From Hyphomicrobiales bacterium (GTDB lineage Bacteria > Pseudomonadota > Alphaproteobacteria > Rhizobiales > Rhizobiaceae): 64,000 nucleotides of DNA. Of the stretch, positions 18,270 through 27,213 are shown piece by piece. Where the stretch lies: positions 1 to 64,000 of the forward strand of contig UBTA01000010.1 of NCBI GenBank assembly GCA_900468065.1. The letters are read 5' to 3'. Under the pieces are notes generated by a model. It was not told the DNA's origin. It ran no database searches and saw only the letters and a list, made by a program, of their open reading frames with translations. The position numbers were made by a program, and so were the translations under genes. The first letter of the stretch is position 1; each line of letters begins with the position of its first letter.

Positions 18270-19268
18270 ATGAAGAAGATATTGACATTTGCGTCGGCTG
18301 TAGCCTTGACCGCGCTTAGCGCGGGAATGGGTCTGGCCGCCGACAAGAAGCAGCTTGTGATCGTGGTGAAGGGGCTCGACAACCCCTTCTTCGAAGCGAT
18401 CAACCAGGGCTGCCAGAAATGGAATTCTGAAAACGCCGCCAGCGAATATGAGTGCTTCTACACCGGCCCTGCGTCCACCTCCGACGAAGCTGGCGAAGCC
18501 CAGATCGTTCAGGACATGCTTAGCAAGCCGACCACAGTCGCGATGGCCATCTCGCCGTCGAACGCCAAGCTGATCGCTCAGACCCTGAAGACTGCTGCGC
18601 CGACGATCCCGATTATGACGCTCGACGCCGACCTTGCAGCCGAAGACGCCGGACTGCGCAAGACCTATCTCGGCACCGACAACTACCTGATGGGCAAGCG
18701 CATCGGTGACTATATCAAGAAGGCAGCCCCGGCCGGCGGAAAGATCTGCACGATCGAGGGCAATACCGGTGCGGATAACATCCTGCGTCGTGCACAGGGT
18801 ATGCGCGACTCGCTATCAGGCAAGGAAGGCCTTGCGGCTCTCGCGGGCGAAGGCGGCTGGACCGAAGTTGCGGGCTGCCCGGTCTTCACCAATGACGACG
18901 GTGCCAAGGGCGTCCAAGCAATGACCGATATCCTCGCTGCCAACCCTGACCTGAAGGCGTTCGGCATCATGGGTGGCTGGCCACTGTTCGGCGCACCACA
19001 GCCGTACCGGGACCTGTTCGGACCCTACGCCGAACGGATTGCATCGAACGACTTCGTGATCGGTGCAGCTGACACGATCGGCGCCGAAATAGACCTAGCA
19101 CGTGAAGGTCTGGTAACTGCGCTTGTCGGACAGCGTCCGTTCGAAATGGGCTATCTCGCGCCGGGCACGATGATCTCGCTGATCAAGGGCGAAGCCGTTG
19201 CAGACCCGGTCTTCACCGGCCTCGACGAATGCACCAAGGACACAGTGGATACCTGCATCCAGAAGTAA
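18270..19268 (+). CDS. Periplasmic sugar-binding protein of the ABC transporter (FrcB/RbsB-like)
   Basis: 332-aa precursor. The signal peptide runs to about residue 24 (ALSAGMGLAA), and the ATG at 18270 follows GGGAGGAG. The mature protein is a type I periplasmic-binding fold: LVIVVKGLDNPFFEAINQGC at the first strand, MAISPSNAKLIAQTLKTA, PIMTLDADLA, a NTGADNILRRAQGM hinge segment, and VTALVGQRPFEMGYLA. Cys pairs (QGCQKW/YECF and DECTKDTVDTC) may form disulfides. It works with the divergent permease/ATPase pair. It has its own terminator. The sugar is unknown; fructose/ribose-like pentoses or a tetrose-related sugar are candidates. Confidence 0.88.
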   Translation: MKKILTFASAVALTALSAGMGLAADKKQLVIVVKGLDNPFFEAINQGCQKWNSENAASEYECFYTGPASTSDEAGEAQIVQDMLSKPTTVAMAISPSNAKLIAQTLKTAAPTIPIMTLDADLAAEDAGLRKTYLGTDNYLMGKRIGDYIKKAAPAGGKICTIEGNTGADNILRRAQGMRDSLSGKEGLAALAGEGGWTEVAGCPVFTNDDGAKGVQAMTDILAANPDLKAFGIMGGWPLFGAPQPYRDLFGPYAERIASNDFVIGAADTIGAEIDLAREGLVTALVGQRPFEMGYLAPGTMISLIKGEAVADPVFTGLDECTKDTVDTCIQK

Positions 19269-19288
19269 GCCTTGCTGTACGATTTGAG

Positions 19289-19317
19289 GGGCGTCCGGTC
19301 TGACCGGGCGCCCTTTT
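19289..19317 (+). terminator. Rho-independent terminator of the binding-protein gene
   Basis: An 11-bp stem (GGGCGTCCGGT with ACCGGGCGCCC, one G-T pair) with a CTG loop, followed by TTTT, begins 20 bp after the stop codon. Confidence 0.9.
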
Positions 19318-19756
19318 CGTGACCGCCTATCTGGAAAGCCCCTGCAGAATAGTGCAAAGTCAAGGGCATTGTTGGTGGGTCGCCGGATCGTCGAACCCGC
19401 CTGCTGCTCGATAGATCTCATAATCTCGATGCGAGCAGCTTCAGACGTTGGTCGAGCATAAAGGCGACCGGGACGAAGCGTGGCTGGTTAGTGCGGTTCT
19501 GACCGCCTGCGCCATCCTGTGCCTGTCATTTGCCAGGCGGGTTGCTCTTGCCGATTGATCGGCAATGGTGATTATCCGACCGTCATCCGGCGGAGAGCAT
19601 TCGTTTTCCAGTAGAACTGGTGAGTGAGAGCGCCCCGGCAAATGGCCGGCGATCAGCGGCTAGAGGATGACCTTGATGGGCGATGTCACAGTAACGCCTT
19701 TTGAGGGGCGGCTGCGATAGACACACGTGCATGAACACGCCCGCCAGTCATCTACA
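19318..19756. other. Non-coding stretch
   Basis: Nothing recognisable between the terminator and the chemoreceptor remnant. Short open frames have neither ribosome sites nor family motifs. Confidence 0.4.
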
Positions 19757-20248
19757 AGCGCCATCGCTTCCCACCACAAATCTATTGGCCTTGAATTCGG
19801 GCGTGGAAGCGGCGCGTGCGGGCGACGCAGGCAAGGGCTTTTCCGTCGTTGCCCAGGAAGTGCGCGAATTGGCACAGCTATCAGTCAAGGCCGCGAAGGA
19901 AATCAAGGAACTGATCCGCAACTCCAGCGTGGAAGTCGACAGCGGCGTGAAGCTGGTGCGCGATACCGGAAAGGCGCTGAAAATCATCGGTAATTATGTC
20001 GTCACGATTAACCAGCATATGGATGCGATTGCCTTGTCCGCCCGCGAGCAGTCCGGTGGACTTGCCTCAACCAGATGGACCAGGTAACGCAACAGAGCGC
20101 GGCCATGGTCGAGGAAATAAATGCCGCCGGCGCAACGCTCGCGCAGGAATCCAACCAGTTAAGGGAACTCATCTCCCAGTTCACCCTGGCGCTAAACGAC
20201 AGCGGTTCAGCACAGCGCCGAACCGGCCGCTATAGTCGGACTGCCTAA
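19757..20248 (+). pseudogene. Methyl-accepting chemotaxis protein remnant (signalling domain)
   Basis: The highly conserved hairpin tip reads TNLLALNSGVEAARAGDAGK then GFSVVAQEVRELAQLSVKAA. After a frameshift near 20070 it continues NQMDQVTQQSAAMVEEINAA and LAQESNQLRELISQFTL, with a stop at 20246-20248. The sensor domain, membrane segments and HAMP region are missing. In the tip, the usual NAGVEAARAG is NSGVEAARAG. It is a 5-prime-truncated, frameshifted copy. Confidence 0.85.
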
Positions 20249-20423
20249 TCCGGGTGTGAAAATGGTCAACCGGCTTCATTCCGTGCACATCGTGCTCGAA
20301 GCTGGTGACTACCATCATTGCTCGCCCTGATGGAACCAAGGGCAGACCCTCGAAATGTTACCATCTGTCTTGCGGTCTGCCCACTGTAACCGCACTGTGC
20401 CGCCGGCAAATCGCCAGGTCGTT

Positions 20424-20640
20424 TTAAGCGGGCAGGCCTGATGCCGCCGCAAGGGCAAGCCCGTACGGATCGCAACCGCCGGGGCCATCCATCGATACCA
20501 CCGTCGTCGCTTCCCGCCACATCGCTATTTCCAGAAGACGGTCATGACGGCAGAGGTGTTGAGGCCGACAAATGCCATCATCAGCAGAGCAGACCCGCAG
20601 GTGAACCCGGTCGTTTGAGTATAGATCGACGGAGTCGAAT
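20424..20640 (-). pseudogene. C39-like peptidase family remnant
   Basis: The minus strand encodes YTQTTGFTCGSALLMMAFVG, matching the QTTxFTCGPAALLMA active-site Cys motif of C39-like peptidases. A frameshift follows, then WREATTVVSMDGPGGCDPYG and LALAAASGLPA with a stop; this is the WREATTxFM-GGCxPYGLALAA block of the same family. The continuous minus-strand frame reaches upstream to about 21181, but that part shows no recognised domain. The copy is frameshifted and C-terminally truncated. Confidence 0.6.
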
Positions 20641-21302
20641 TCGCGGTGGCTTCGTCATTTCTTAGCCGGCGCTCGGAATATGTTGCACCTGGCCGCACGG
20701 CAGCAATGCCTGTAAGCCCCCTCAAGTTCGCAGGGAAATCTTCTTCCCCCGTGTCCGCGGCGATGCGCCAGGTCACAATATCGCTGTCGAGTGACAGCTG
20801 CTCCAATGCCGATACCAGCTCCCGGCCGACATCGTTGGTGTCGATGTCATCGGCCTCGCCCCAGGAACAGGCGCTCCGTAGCATCGAGGTTGTGCGCCGC
20901 CGGCGACCGATGAGCAAACCGACAACGACGCCGCCCCGGAGCCGGTCCGCAAGATGTCCAGTTTCCCAGGCCCCTCTCTTCGGCGAACTCGGCCTCCTGA
21001 ACCCGCCGGACGAACAATACCTCGTCCCCAACTGTGCAAATATTCCCCGCTGCCGCTGGAATCCACCTCCGGCGTCACAGCAGCTCGATCGGTTGCGGGC
21101 GATCCAAATATCCGAGCCGAAACTTACTATGTGGACGACGGGGAGCGAGAACTCCGATCCTGAGTGGGCTGTGCCGCCCATTCCATTGGATGGCAGCGTT
21201 CCCCGCCGTTGATCCGGTCGCTGCCGGTTGTGGCATCGACCGCGTCACCACCAGTAAGCGCATTGATAATGCTCGTTGGCAGCTGTTCCGTTCAAGTTGT
21301 CA
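20641..21302. other. Degenerate stretch upstream of the C39-like remnant
   Basis: A long minus-strand frame runs through 20640-21181 but shows no family signature, so it is probably decayed coding DNA. No intact gene is supported here. Confidence 0.35.
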
Positions 21303-22940
21303 TCAGCCTTCCCGGTCAGCTTTTGTCGCCAGATATTCAAACAGCCGCGCCACCGCCTCCGCGCCGGGATCGATATGGCCCTCGAGTTGCTTCGCATTGA
21401 TATAGGCGGCACGGCCGGCCTTGGCCTTGAGCATTGTTGCCGTGAGGTTAGCGCCATCGCGCGCTGCGACTGCCGCTAGCTCGACACCTTTCTCGAGCGC
21501 ATCGAGGGCCGGTGAAAGTGCATCCACCATCGTCCGGTCGCCGAGGTTGGCGCCGCCGATTTCCTGCATCCGGGCAAGCCCCGCCTTCCATGAATCGGCC
21601 ATCGGCAAACCGCTTGAGGCTGCGTCTCCGGCGGCCGCGAAGAATATGGCGAGCAGCACGCCGGACGAGCCGCCCATTGTCTGGCTCAATTCCTGGCCAA
21701 TGGCGCGATAGAGTTGGGTGTGGTCCGAGAGCGGCAGACGATCGATCGCACTGATAAGCGCACGCGCAGCCCCGGCAAGCGTCGATCCCGTGTCGCCGTC
21801 GCCCGATTTGGCATCCAGTGCGTTCAGATCCTCTTCCGCTGCTATCAATACCTTGCAGCAATTGATGATGAAGTCACGCGTCTCTTGATGATTGGATGGT
21901 TGCGGCGTGATCGGCGTCAATCCGTCCGGCAGCACTTCAATCAGTATGGGCTTGACGGCGGACAATCCTGGCCAGGCCGCCATTGAAACCGGAGCGCCCA
22001 ATGCCTGGATCTCCGCCTCATCCGCCGGATAGAGAGAGATGGAAAAGCCCTGCATGTCGAGTGACGTCATCATCGGTGCCGGCCCGACGACATGCGAAAT
22101 CCGGTTGCCGATCGACGAGGCAATCAGCTCATTGGTCAGTATCGACATTTCAAGGGCAGACGTGCCGCCAAGATTGTTGATGAGTGCCACATGCGGCCGA
22201 TCGTCGATAGCGGCGGCCAGCTTGTTAACAACGGCCTCCGTCGCCGTTCTCGCATCGACGAACGCGACCTGCTCAACACCTGCTTCTCCGTGGATGCCAA
22301 GCCCCAGCTCTGCCATGCCGGCGGGAATACGATCTTCCTTGGGCGATCCTGGAACCGTGCAGGTATCCAGCGACATACCGATGCTTTTTGCCCCGGCGAT
22401 CACGCGCCGGGCGGCTACCGTTACTGTTTCAAGATCGGCGCCTGCCTGCGCAAGCGCGCCCGCGATCTTGTGGACGAGGAGCGTTCCGGCCACACCGCGC
22501 GCCTGCGGCAGGTCAGGCAAGGCAACGTCATCGCCAACGATGACCATGTTGACATTGAGTCCAAAGGCACGGGCGCGTTCTGCCGCCAATCCAAAGTTCA
22601 GCCGGTCGCCGGTGTAGTTCTTGACGATCAAAAGGCATCCAGCCGGGCCGGTGACGGCCAGGATGCCAGCAAGAACCGCATCGACACTCGGCGAGGCAAA
22701 GACGTCACCGCACACAGCAGCGGTCAGCATTCCTTTGCCGACGAAACCGGCATGCGCCGGCTCGTGACCCGAGCCGCCGCCGGACACCAGCGCCACCTGC
22801 GACTTGTCCCAATCGCCGCGCAACACCACGCGAATATGCGGATAGCCATCAAGGCGCACCAAAGAGCCGCCACTGACGGCCAACAGGCCATCGATCGCCT
22901 CGGTGACCACGTTTTCCCGCCTGTTGATAAACTGTGCCAT
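21303..22940 (-). CDS. Fused ATP-dependent dihydroxyacetone-type kinase (DhaK-DhaL)
   Basis: 545-aa kinase joining DhaK (about residues 1-330) and DhaL (about 350-545). GGGSGHEPAHAGFVG is the substrate-pocket motif, and LGLGIHGEAGV contains the His that binds the ketose covalently. SGDGDTGSTLAGAA is the Mg-ATP Asp cluster of DhaL, followed by GGSSGVLLAIFF. Fusion of the two halves indicates the ATP-dependent rather than PTS-dependent type. It ends the ABC operon, 10 bp after the ATPase stop, with GGGAG before its ATG. Product would be dihydroxyacetone phosphate or, as in mycobacterial DerK-type relatives, erythrulose phosphate; the sequence does not decide between them. Confidence 0.88.
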   Translation of the reverse strand: MAQFINRRENVVTEAIDGLLAVSGGSLVRLDGYPHIRVVLRGDWDKSQVALVSGGGSGHEPAHAGFVGKGMLTAAVCGDVFASPSVDAVLAGILAVTGPAGCLLIVKNYTGDRLNFGLAAERARAFGLNVNMVIVGDDVALPDLPQARGVAGTLLVHKIAGALAQAGADLETVTVAARRVIAGAKSIGMSLDTCTVPGSPKEDRIPAGMAELGLGIHGEAGVEQVAFVDARTATEAVVNKLAAAIDDRPHVALINNLGGTSALEMSILTNELIASSIGNRISHVVGPAPMMTSLDMQGFSISLYPADEAEIQALGAPVSMAAWPGLSAVKPILIEVLPDGLTPITPQPSNHQETRDFIINCCKVLIAAEEDLNALDAKSGDGDTGSTLAGAARALISAIDRLPLSDHTQLYRAIGQELSQTMGGSSGVLLAIFFAAAGDAASSGLPMADSWKAGLARMQEIGGANLGDRTMVDALSPALDALEKGVELAAVAARDGANLTATMLKAKAGRAAYINAKQLEGHIDPGAEAVARLFEYLATKADREG

Positions 22941-22950
22941 GATTGCTCCC

Positions 22951-23946
22951 TTAACCTAAGCGCATGCCGTCCGCGTCGAAATAGAGCGGCTTGTCCGGCT
23001 GAATTTTGACGATATCCCCGCTCCTCAGCCGCGTATGGGCCTCGGTAACGGTGACGATGTCGTTTTTCTTGAATACCAAATGCAGGCGGGTCTGATCGCC
23101 GAGATGCTCGACGCGTTTGACCAGCGCCTCCTGACCTTCGCCCTGGGTGATATGCTCCGGCCGCAGGCCGATATTCACCGCTCCCGGGGGTGAGCCGGGG
23201 AAGGTATCGGCGGCGAGCACATTGATCCGCGGCTGACCGAGCCGTGTCGCCGTATAGAGGCTCACTGGCTGCTCATAGATTTCGCGCGGTGATCCGAACT
23301 GGACCAGCCTGCCGTCGTGAAGAACACCAATATGGGTCGCCATCGTCATCGCCTCGATCTGGTCATGGGTGACGTAAAGCAGGGTGGCGCCGGAATTGGC
23401 TTGAATGCTTTTGAGTTCGATCCGCAGGTCGGCACGCAGTTTGGCGTCGAGCGAGCTGAGCGGCTCGTCCATGAGATAGATCTGCGGATTGCGCACCAGG
23501 GCCCGGCCGATCGAGACGCGCTGCATCTCGCCGCCCGACGGATTGGTCGCCTTGTTGTCGAGCTTGTGGGAAATCTGCAGCATCGCCGCGATCGAATTCA
23601 CCTTGCGGTCGATATCGGCCTTCGACGTCCTGAGCAGCGGTGACTTCAACGGGAATTCGAGATTCTGCCGCACGGTCAAATGCGGGTAGAGGGAATATTG
23701 TTGAAATACCATCGCGACATTGCGCTCGGCGGGGGTGAGGTTCGTGACGGAACGGCCAGCGAAATAGATATTGCCGCTATCCGGTTTATCCAGCCCCGAC
23801 ACCATGCGTAACGTCGTGGTCTTTCCCGAACCGGTCGGGCCCAGGAGAACGACGAAGGAACCGCCCGGTATCGTCAGCGACAGATTGTCGAGCGCCACTT
23901 GGCCGGCAAATCTCTTCGTCACGTTTTCAAGAACAACATCAATCAT
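22951..23946 (-). CDS. ABC transporter ATP-binding protein, CUT1 (second ATPase)
   Basis: 331-aa UgpC/MalK-type ATPase. Walker A GPTGSGKTTTLRM, Q-loop FQQYSLYPH, signature NPSGGEMQRVSIGRAL, Walker B IYLMDEPLSSLDAK, H-loop YVTHDQIEAM, then a C-terminal TOBE/OB domain (GLRPEHI). Note GPTG for the usual GPSG and NPSGGE for LSGGQ. The start at 23946 overlaps the preceding ATPase stop by 8 bp, so the two ATPases are co-translated and probably act as a heterodimer, as the GlpS/GlpT pair in rhizobial glycerol transporters does. Confidence 0.88.
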   Translation of the reverse strand: MIDVVLENVTKRFAGQVALDNLSLTIPGGSFVVLLGPTGSGKTTTLRMVSGLDKPDSGNIYFAGRSVTNLTPAERNVAMVFQQYSLYPHLTVRQNLEFPLKSPLLRTSKADIDRKVNSIAAMLQISHKLDNKATNPSGGEMQRVSIGRALVRNPQIYLMDEPLSSLDAKLRADLRIELKSIQANSGATLLYVTHDQIEAMTMATHIGVLHDGRLVQFGSPREIYEQPVSLYTATRLGQPRINVLAADTFPGSPPGAVNIGLRPEHITQGEGQEALVKRVEHLGDQTRLHLVFKKNDIVTVTEAHTRLRSGDIVKIQPDKPLYFDADGMRLG

Positions 23947-25036
23947 GGCGCAGAACCCTCTCATTGGCTTCAGACAGCAGCGCCTGTCCCCTCACGCCAT
24001 CGAAGACCGTCAGCGTTTGCGGATCGAATTCAAGACCAATGACCTCACCCGGCGTCACCGATTGCTTTGCCGGCGTGCGTGCCTTGATCTCCCCGTTGGG
24101 CGTCGCCATCGTGACGATCTGCGTTGTGCCGAGATATTCCGTGGCGAGCACCCGTCCGCGATAGGCCGACGCATCGGAGAAGCGGATGTGCTCGGGCCTG
24201 ACGCCCATGGTGAGCTTGCCGCTGGCGCCCTGCCTGGATAAGGGAACACTAACCCGGTGTCCGGAAAGCTCGATGGCATCGCTTCCGATACCGATCATGC
24301 CGTCAAAATCGAAGAAGTTCATCGCCGGGGAGCCGATGAATTTGGCAACGAATTTGGTGGCTGGCCAATCATAGATGTCCTGTGGCTTTCCGAACTGTTC
24401 AACGACACCATGGTTCATGACGACGATTTTGTCGCCCATCTGCATGGCTTCCAACTGATCATGGGTGACGTAAACCGTTGTCGCACCAATGCGATCGTGA
24501 AGCGCGCGCAACTCCTCGGCCATGTGTTCGCGAAATTCCGCATCAAGCGCGCCTAAAGGTTCATCCATGAAAAAGGCCTTCGGACGGCGCACGATCGCAC
24601 GGCCGAGTGCGACGCGCTGACGATCACCGCCCGACAATCCGCCGACGGGCCGGTCAAGGATACCCTCAATTTTCAGGATACGCGCAACCTCTTCCACCCG
24701 CGCCCTGGCCTCGGCGCGAGGCATTCCCTGGCTGAGCAGCGGATAGGAGATATTCTTGCGCACGTTCATATGCGGGTAGAGCGCAAACATCTGGAAGACA
24801 AAAGCGATATCGCGCTGGCTCGCCGGCTTCATGCCGACTTCCTCGCCATCGATATAGATTTCACCGCTGGTCGGGAGTTCGAGGCCCGCCATCATCCGCA
24901 ACGTTGTCGTCTTGCCGCAACCCGACGGTCCGAGCAGCATGAAGAACTCGCCGTCCTCCACTGTGAATGAGGAGGACTGGACGGCAGTGAAAGCTCCGAA
25001 CTCCTTGCGCACATTGTGAATTCTGATCTGTGCCAT
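23939..25036 (-). CDS. ABC transporter ATP-binding protein, CUT1 (first ATPase)
   Basis: 365-aa ATPase starting MAQIRIHNVRKEFG at the ATG 25036, 2 bp after the small membrane protein gene. Walker A GPSGCGKTTTLRM, Q-loop FQMFALYPHMN, signature GLSGGDRQRVALGRA (SGGD instead of SGGQ), Walker B AFFMDEPLGALDAE, H-loop YVTHDQLEAM, and a TOBE domain with GVRPEHIRF. It is paired with the second ATPase; together with two permeases and a binding protein it completes an importer. Confidence 0.88.
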   Translation of the reverse strand: MAQIRIHNVRKEFGAFTAVQSSSFTVEDGEFFMLLGPSGCGKTTTLRMMAGLELPTSGEIYIDGEEVGMKPASQRDIAFVFQMFALYPHMNVRKNISYPLLSQGMPRAEARARVEEVARILKIEGILDRPVGGLSGGDRQRVALGRAIVRRPKAFFMDEPLGALDAEFREHMAEELRALHDRIGATTVYVTHDQLEAMQMGDKIVVMNHGVVEQFGKPQDIYDWPATKFVAKFIGSPAMNFFDFDGMIGIGSDAIELSGHRVSVPLSRQGASGKLTMGVRPEHIRFSDASAYRGRVLATEYLGTTQIVTMATPNGEIKARTPAKQSVTPGEVIGLEFDPQTLTVFDGVRGQALLSEANERVLRHD

Positions 25037-25038
25037 GG

Positions 25039-25227
25039 TTACTCCGGAAAATGACTGACGATGATGAACATCACGGTGCCCACCAGCGTGACAATGAAGG
25101 AAGCGGAGTACAAGGACAGCGAGAACGGCTGCATCAGCATGAACACCCCAAGCGCGATGAGGACCGATGCGACAATCTCCCAAGCGCCGCGCCGGAACCC
25201 GCGCAGTCCTTTGATGAAATCCGTCAT
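25039..25227 (-). CDS. Small membrane protein of the ABC operon
   Basis: 62-aa protein starting MTDFIKGLRGFRRGAWE, followed by two hydrophobic segments (IVASVLIALGVFML and ASFIVTLVGTVMFIIV) and a short tail. The ATG overlaps the permease stop (ATGA) and its stop is 2 bp before the ATPase ATG, so it is an integral part of the operon. Its position between permease and ATPase genes recalls the small membrane protein gene (GlpU) of rhizobial glycerol transporters, though the sequences were not compared. Function is unknown; it may stabilise the transporter. Confidence 0.7.
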   Translation of the reverse strand: MTDFIKGLRGFRRGAWEIVASVLIALGVFMLMQPFSLSLYSASFIVTLVGTVMFIIVSHFPE

Positions 25228-26165
25228 TTGCGGACCGCTCCAAATGTAATGCCGCGCAGCAGATGCTTGCGAAGGACAATCGTGAAAATCATGACGGGAA
25301 CGAGAAACAGTGTTGCGCCCGCAGCCACCGCCGGCCAATCCTGACCGCCGACACCAATGATGGTGGGAATGAAGGGCGGTGCAGTCTGGGCGGTGCCGGA
25401 GGTGAGCAGGACGGCGAAGGCATACTCGTTCCAGGCAAAGATCAGGCAGAAGATCGCTGTTGATGCGATGCCCGTCATGGCCTGTGGCAGGACGACCTTG
25501 TAGAAGGCCTGGAAGCGCGTGTAGCCGTCGATCAACGCGGCCTCTTCATATTCGATCGGGATTTCGTCGATAAACCCCTTAAGGAGCCAGACCGCCAGCG
25601 ACAGGTTGACGGCGGTATAGAGCAGGATCATGCCGGCATGGGTATCGTTGAGCCCGAGAGACCTGAACATCAGGAAGATCGGGATGGCGACCGCAATCGG
25701 CGGCATCATGCGCGTCGACAAGATGAAGAACAGCAGGTCGTCCTTGAGTGGCACCTTGAAGCGCGAGAAGGCATAGGCCGCAGCCGTACCGAGCACGATA
25801 CACAAAACGGTCGAGCCGAAACCAATAATCATCGAATTCGAGAACCGCTCCAGGAAACGCGATGGTCCGGCAATGATAAACCCATCCTTGCGCACGATCC
25901 GGTCATACCAGGTCTTCGGCTCGCCGAGCTCCTTTAAATCCTGTTCCGTAGCCCGGGTACGAGTGGTGAACAGGTTGACATAGCCTTCAAGGGTCGGTTC
26001 AAAAAGGGTCTTGGGCGGATAGGCAATGGCGTCGGACGGCGACTTGAAGCTCGTCGCGATGATCCAGAGCAGTGGCAGGATGGTGATCAGGGCGTAGATA
26101 ACGACAAGCGTTCCGGCAGCCCATTTCTGACGAGCCGATGGCTCTGTGACGGAATAGCTGCTCAT
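25224..26165 (-). CDS. Carbohydrate ABC transporter permease (MalG-like)
   Basis: 313-aa inner-membrane protein starting MSSYSVTEPSARQKW; the ATG overlaps the preceding permease stop (ATGA). About six membrane helices; the first is VVIYALITILPLLWIIATSF. EEAALIDGYTRFQAFYKVVL-P is the EAA loop that docks on the ATPase. A periplasmic insertion after the first helix (about 60 residues) is longer than in typical MalG. The C-terminus LLRGITFGAVRK fits the GLTAGAVKG-like family ending. Confidence 0.88.
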   Translation of the reverse strand: MSSYSVTEPSARQKWAAGTLVVIYALITILPLLWIIATSFKSPSDAIAYPPKTLFEPTLEGYVNLFTTRTRATEQDLKELGEPKTWYDRIVRKDGFIIAGPSRFLERFSNSMIIGFGSTVLCIVLGTAAAYAFSRFKVPLKDDLLFFILSTRMMPPIAVAIPIFLMFRSLGLNDTHAGMILLYTAVNLSLAVWLLKGFIDEIPIEYEEAALIDGYTRFQAFYKVVLPQAMTGIASTAIFCLIFAWNEYAFAVLLTSGTAQTAPPFIPTIIGVGGQDWPAVAAGATLFLVPVMIFTIVLRKHLLRGITFGAVRK

Positions 26166-27109
26166 CTTTGCTTCACCTTGTTGAGAGCTTTGACGTAGAT
26201 CGAGGCAAGGCCGAAGACTGTCACGAAGAGGATGACCGCATAGGCCGACGCATAGCCCGTGCGCCACTTTTCAAAGGCTTCCCGCTTGAGGTTGATGGAC
26301 GTCAGTTCGGTGATTGAGCCTGGCCCTCCCCCGGTGAGCTGAACCACGAGGTCGAACATCTTGAAGTTTTCGATACCCCGGAAAAGCACCGCGAGCATCA
26401 GGAACGGCAACACCATGGGAATGGTGATCGTCCAGAACTGTCGCCATTTGCTGGCGCGGTCGCATTCGGCCGCTTCATAGATGCTGCTGGGGATGGAACG
26501 CAGACCCGCAAGGCAGATCAGCATGACGAACGGCGTCCACATCCAGGTATCGACGATGACGATTGCCCAGGGCGCGAGCGAGACATCGCCGATCATCGAA
26601 AAGGTGGAGGGATCCGTTCCCGTGAGGTAGCCGACCGCGTAATTGAACAGGCCGATTTGAGGCTGGTAGAGGAATGTCCAGAAGTTCCCGACGACTGCGG
26701 GGCTCAACATCATTGGCAGCACGATAATCGTCGTCCACATGTCGTTGCCGCGGAATTTCTTGTTGATCAGATAGGCCAGCGCGAAGCCGATCAGCACTTG
26801 GAGGACGATCGTCCAGATCAGGAAATGGGCCGTCGCCTGCATCGTCTGCCAGATATCCCCGTCGGTGAGGACGCTAATGTAGTTTTTCAGTCCGACGAAC
26901 TGGACCTCGGCATTGGGGCGGTTGACGCGGAAATTGGTAAAGCTCAGCCGGACTGTCCAAATCAAGGGAAAGATGTTGACGGCAAGCAACAGGAAGATGG
27001 ACGGCGCCACAAACAGCCAGGCGATCGCTCTATCCGAGAGCCCTCGACTGCGTTTGGACACGACAGGCGGCGTTTCGCCCACGGCCCGATCGGCCGATGA
27101 ATCGAGCAT
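26162..27109 (-). CDS. Carbohydrate ABC transporter permease (MalF/UgpA-like)
   Basis: 315-aa permease with a soluble N-terminal tail and about six helices: AWLFVAPSIFLLLAVNIFPL first, then ENP-type loop LSFTNFRVN. The EAA motif is YEAAECDRASKWRQFWTITI-P. TGGGPGSITELTSINL is the conserved C-terminal segment of this family. It is separated from the binding-protein gene by a short hairpin-bearing spacer and overlaps the next permease by 4 bp. Confidence 0.88.
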   Translation of the reverse strand: MLDSSADRAVGETPPVVSKRSRGLSDRAIAWLFVAPSIFLLLAVNIFPLIWTVRLSFTNFRVNRPNAEVQFVGLKNYISVLTDGDIWQTMQATAHFLIWTIVLQVLIGFALAYLINKKFRGNDMWTTIIVLPMMLSPAVVGNFWTFLYQPQIGLFNYAVGYLTGTDPSTFSMIGDVSLAPWAIVIVDTWMWTPFVMLICLAGLRSIPSSIYEAAECDRASKWRQFWTITIPMVLPFLMLAVLFRGIENFKMFDLVVQLTGGGPGSITELTSINLKREAFEKWRTGYASAYAVILFVTVFGLASIYVKALNKVKQR

Positions 27110-27150
27110 GGTATTCCCCTAAATCTGACACAGCATAGTTCGCAAGGACC

Positions 27151-27169
27151 GGCCGGCAACCAGCCGGCC
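27151..27169. repeat. Intercistronic hairpin after the binding-protein gene
   Basis: GGCCGGC-AACCA-GCCGGCC, a perfect 7-bp stem with a 5-base loop, between the binding-protein stop and the first permease start. No T-run follows on the minus strand, so it is more likely an RNA-stabilising or attenuating hairpin than a full terminator. Confidence 0.6.
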
Positions 27170-27213
27170 CTGCACAGCCACCCGAAACCACTGGGAGGTC
27201 ACGTGGTCGGCGC

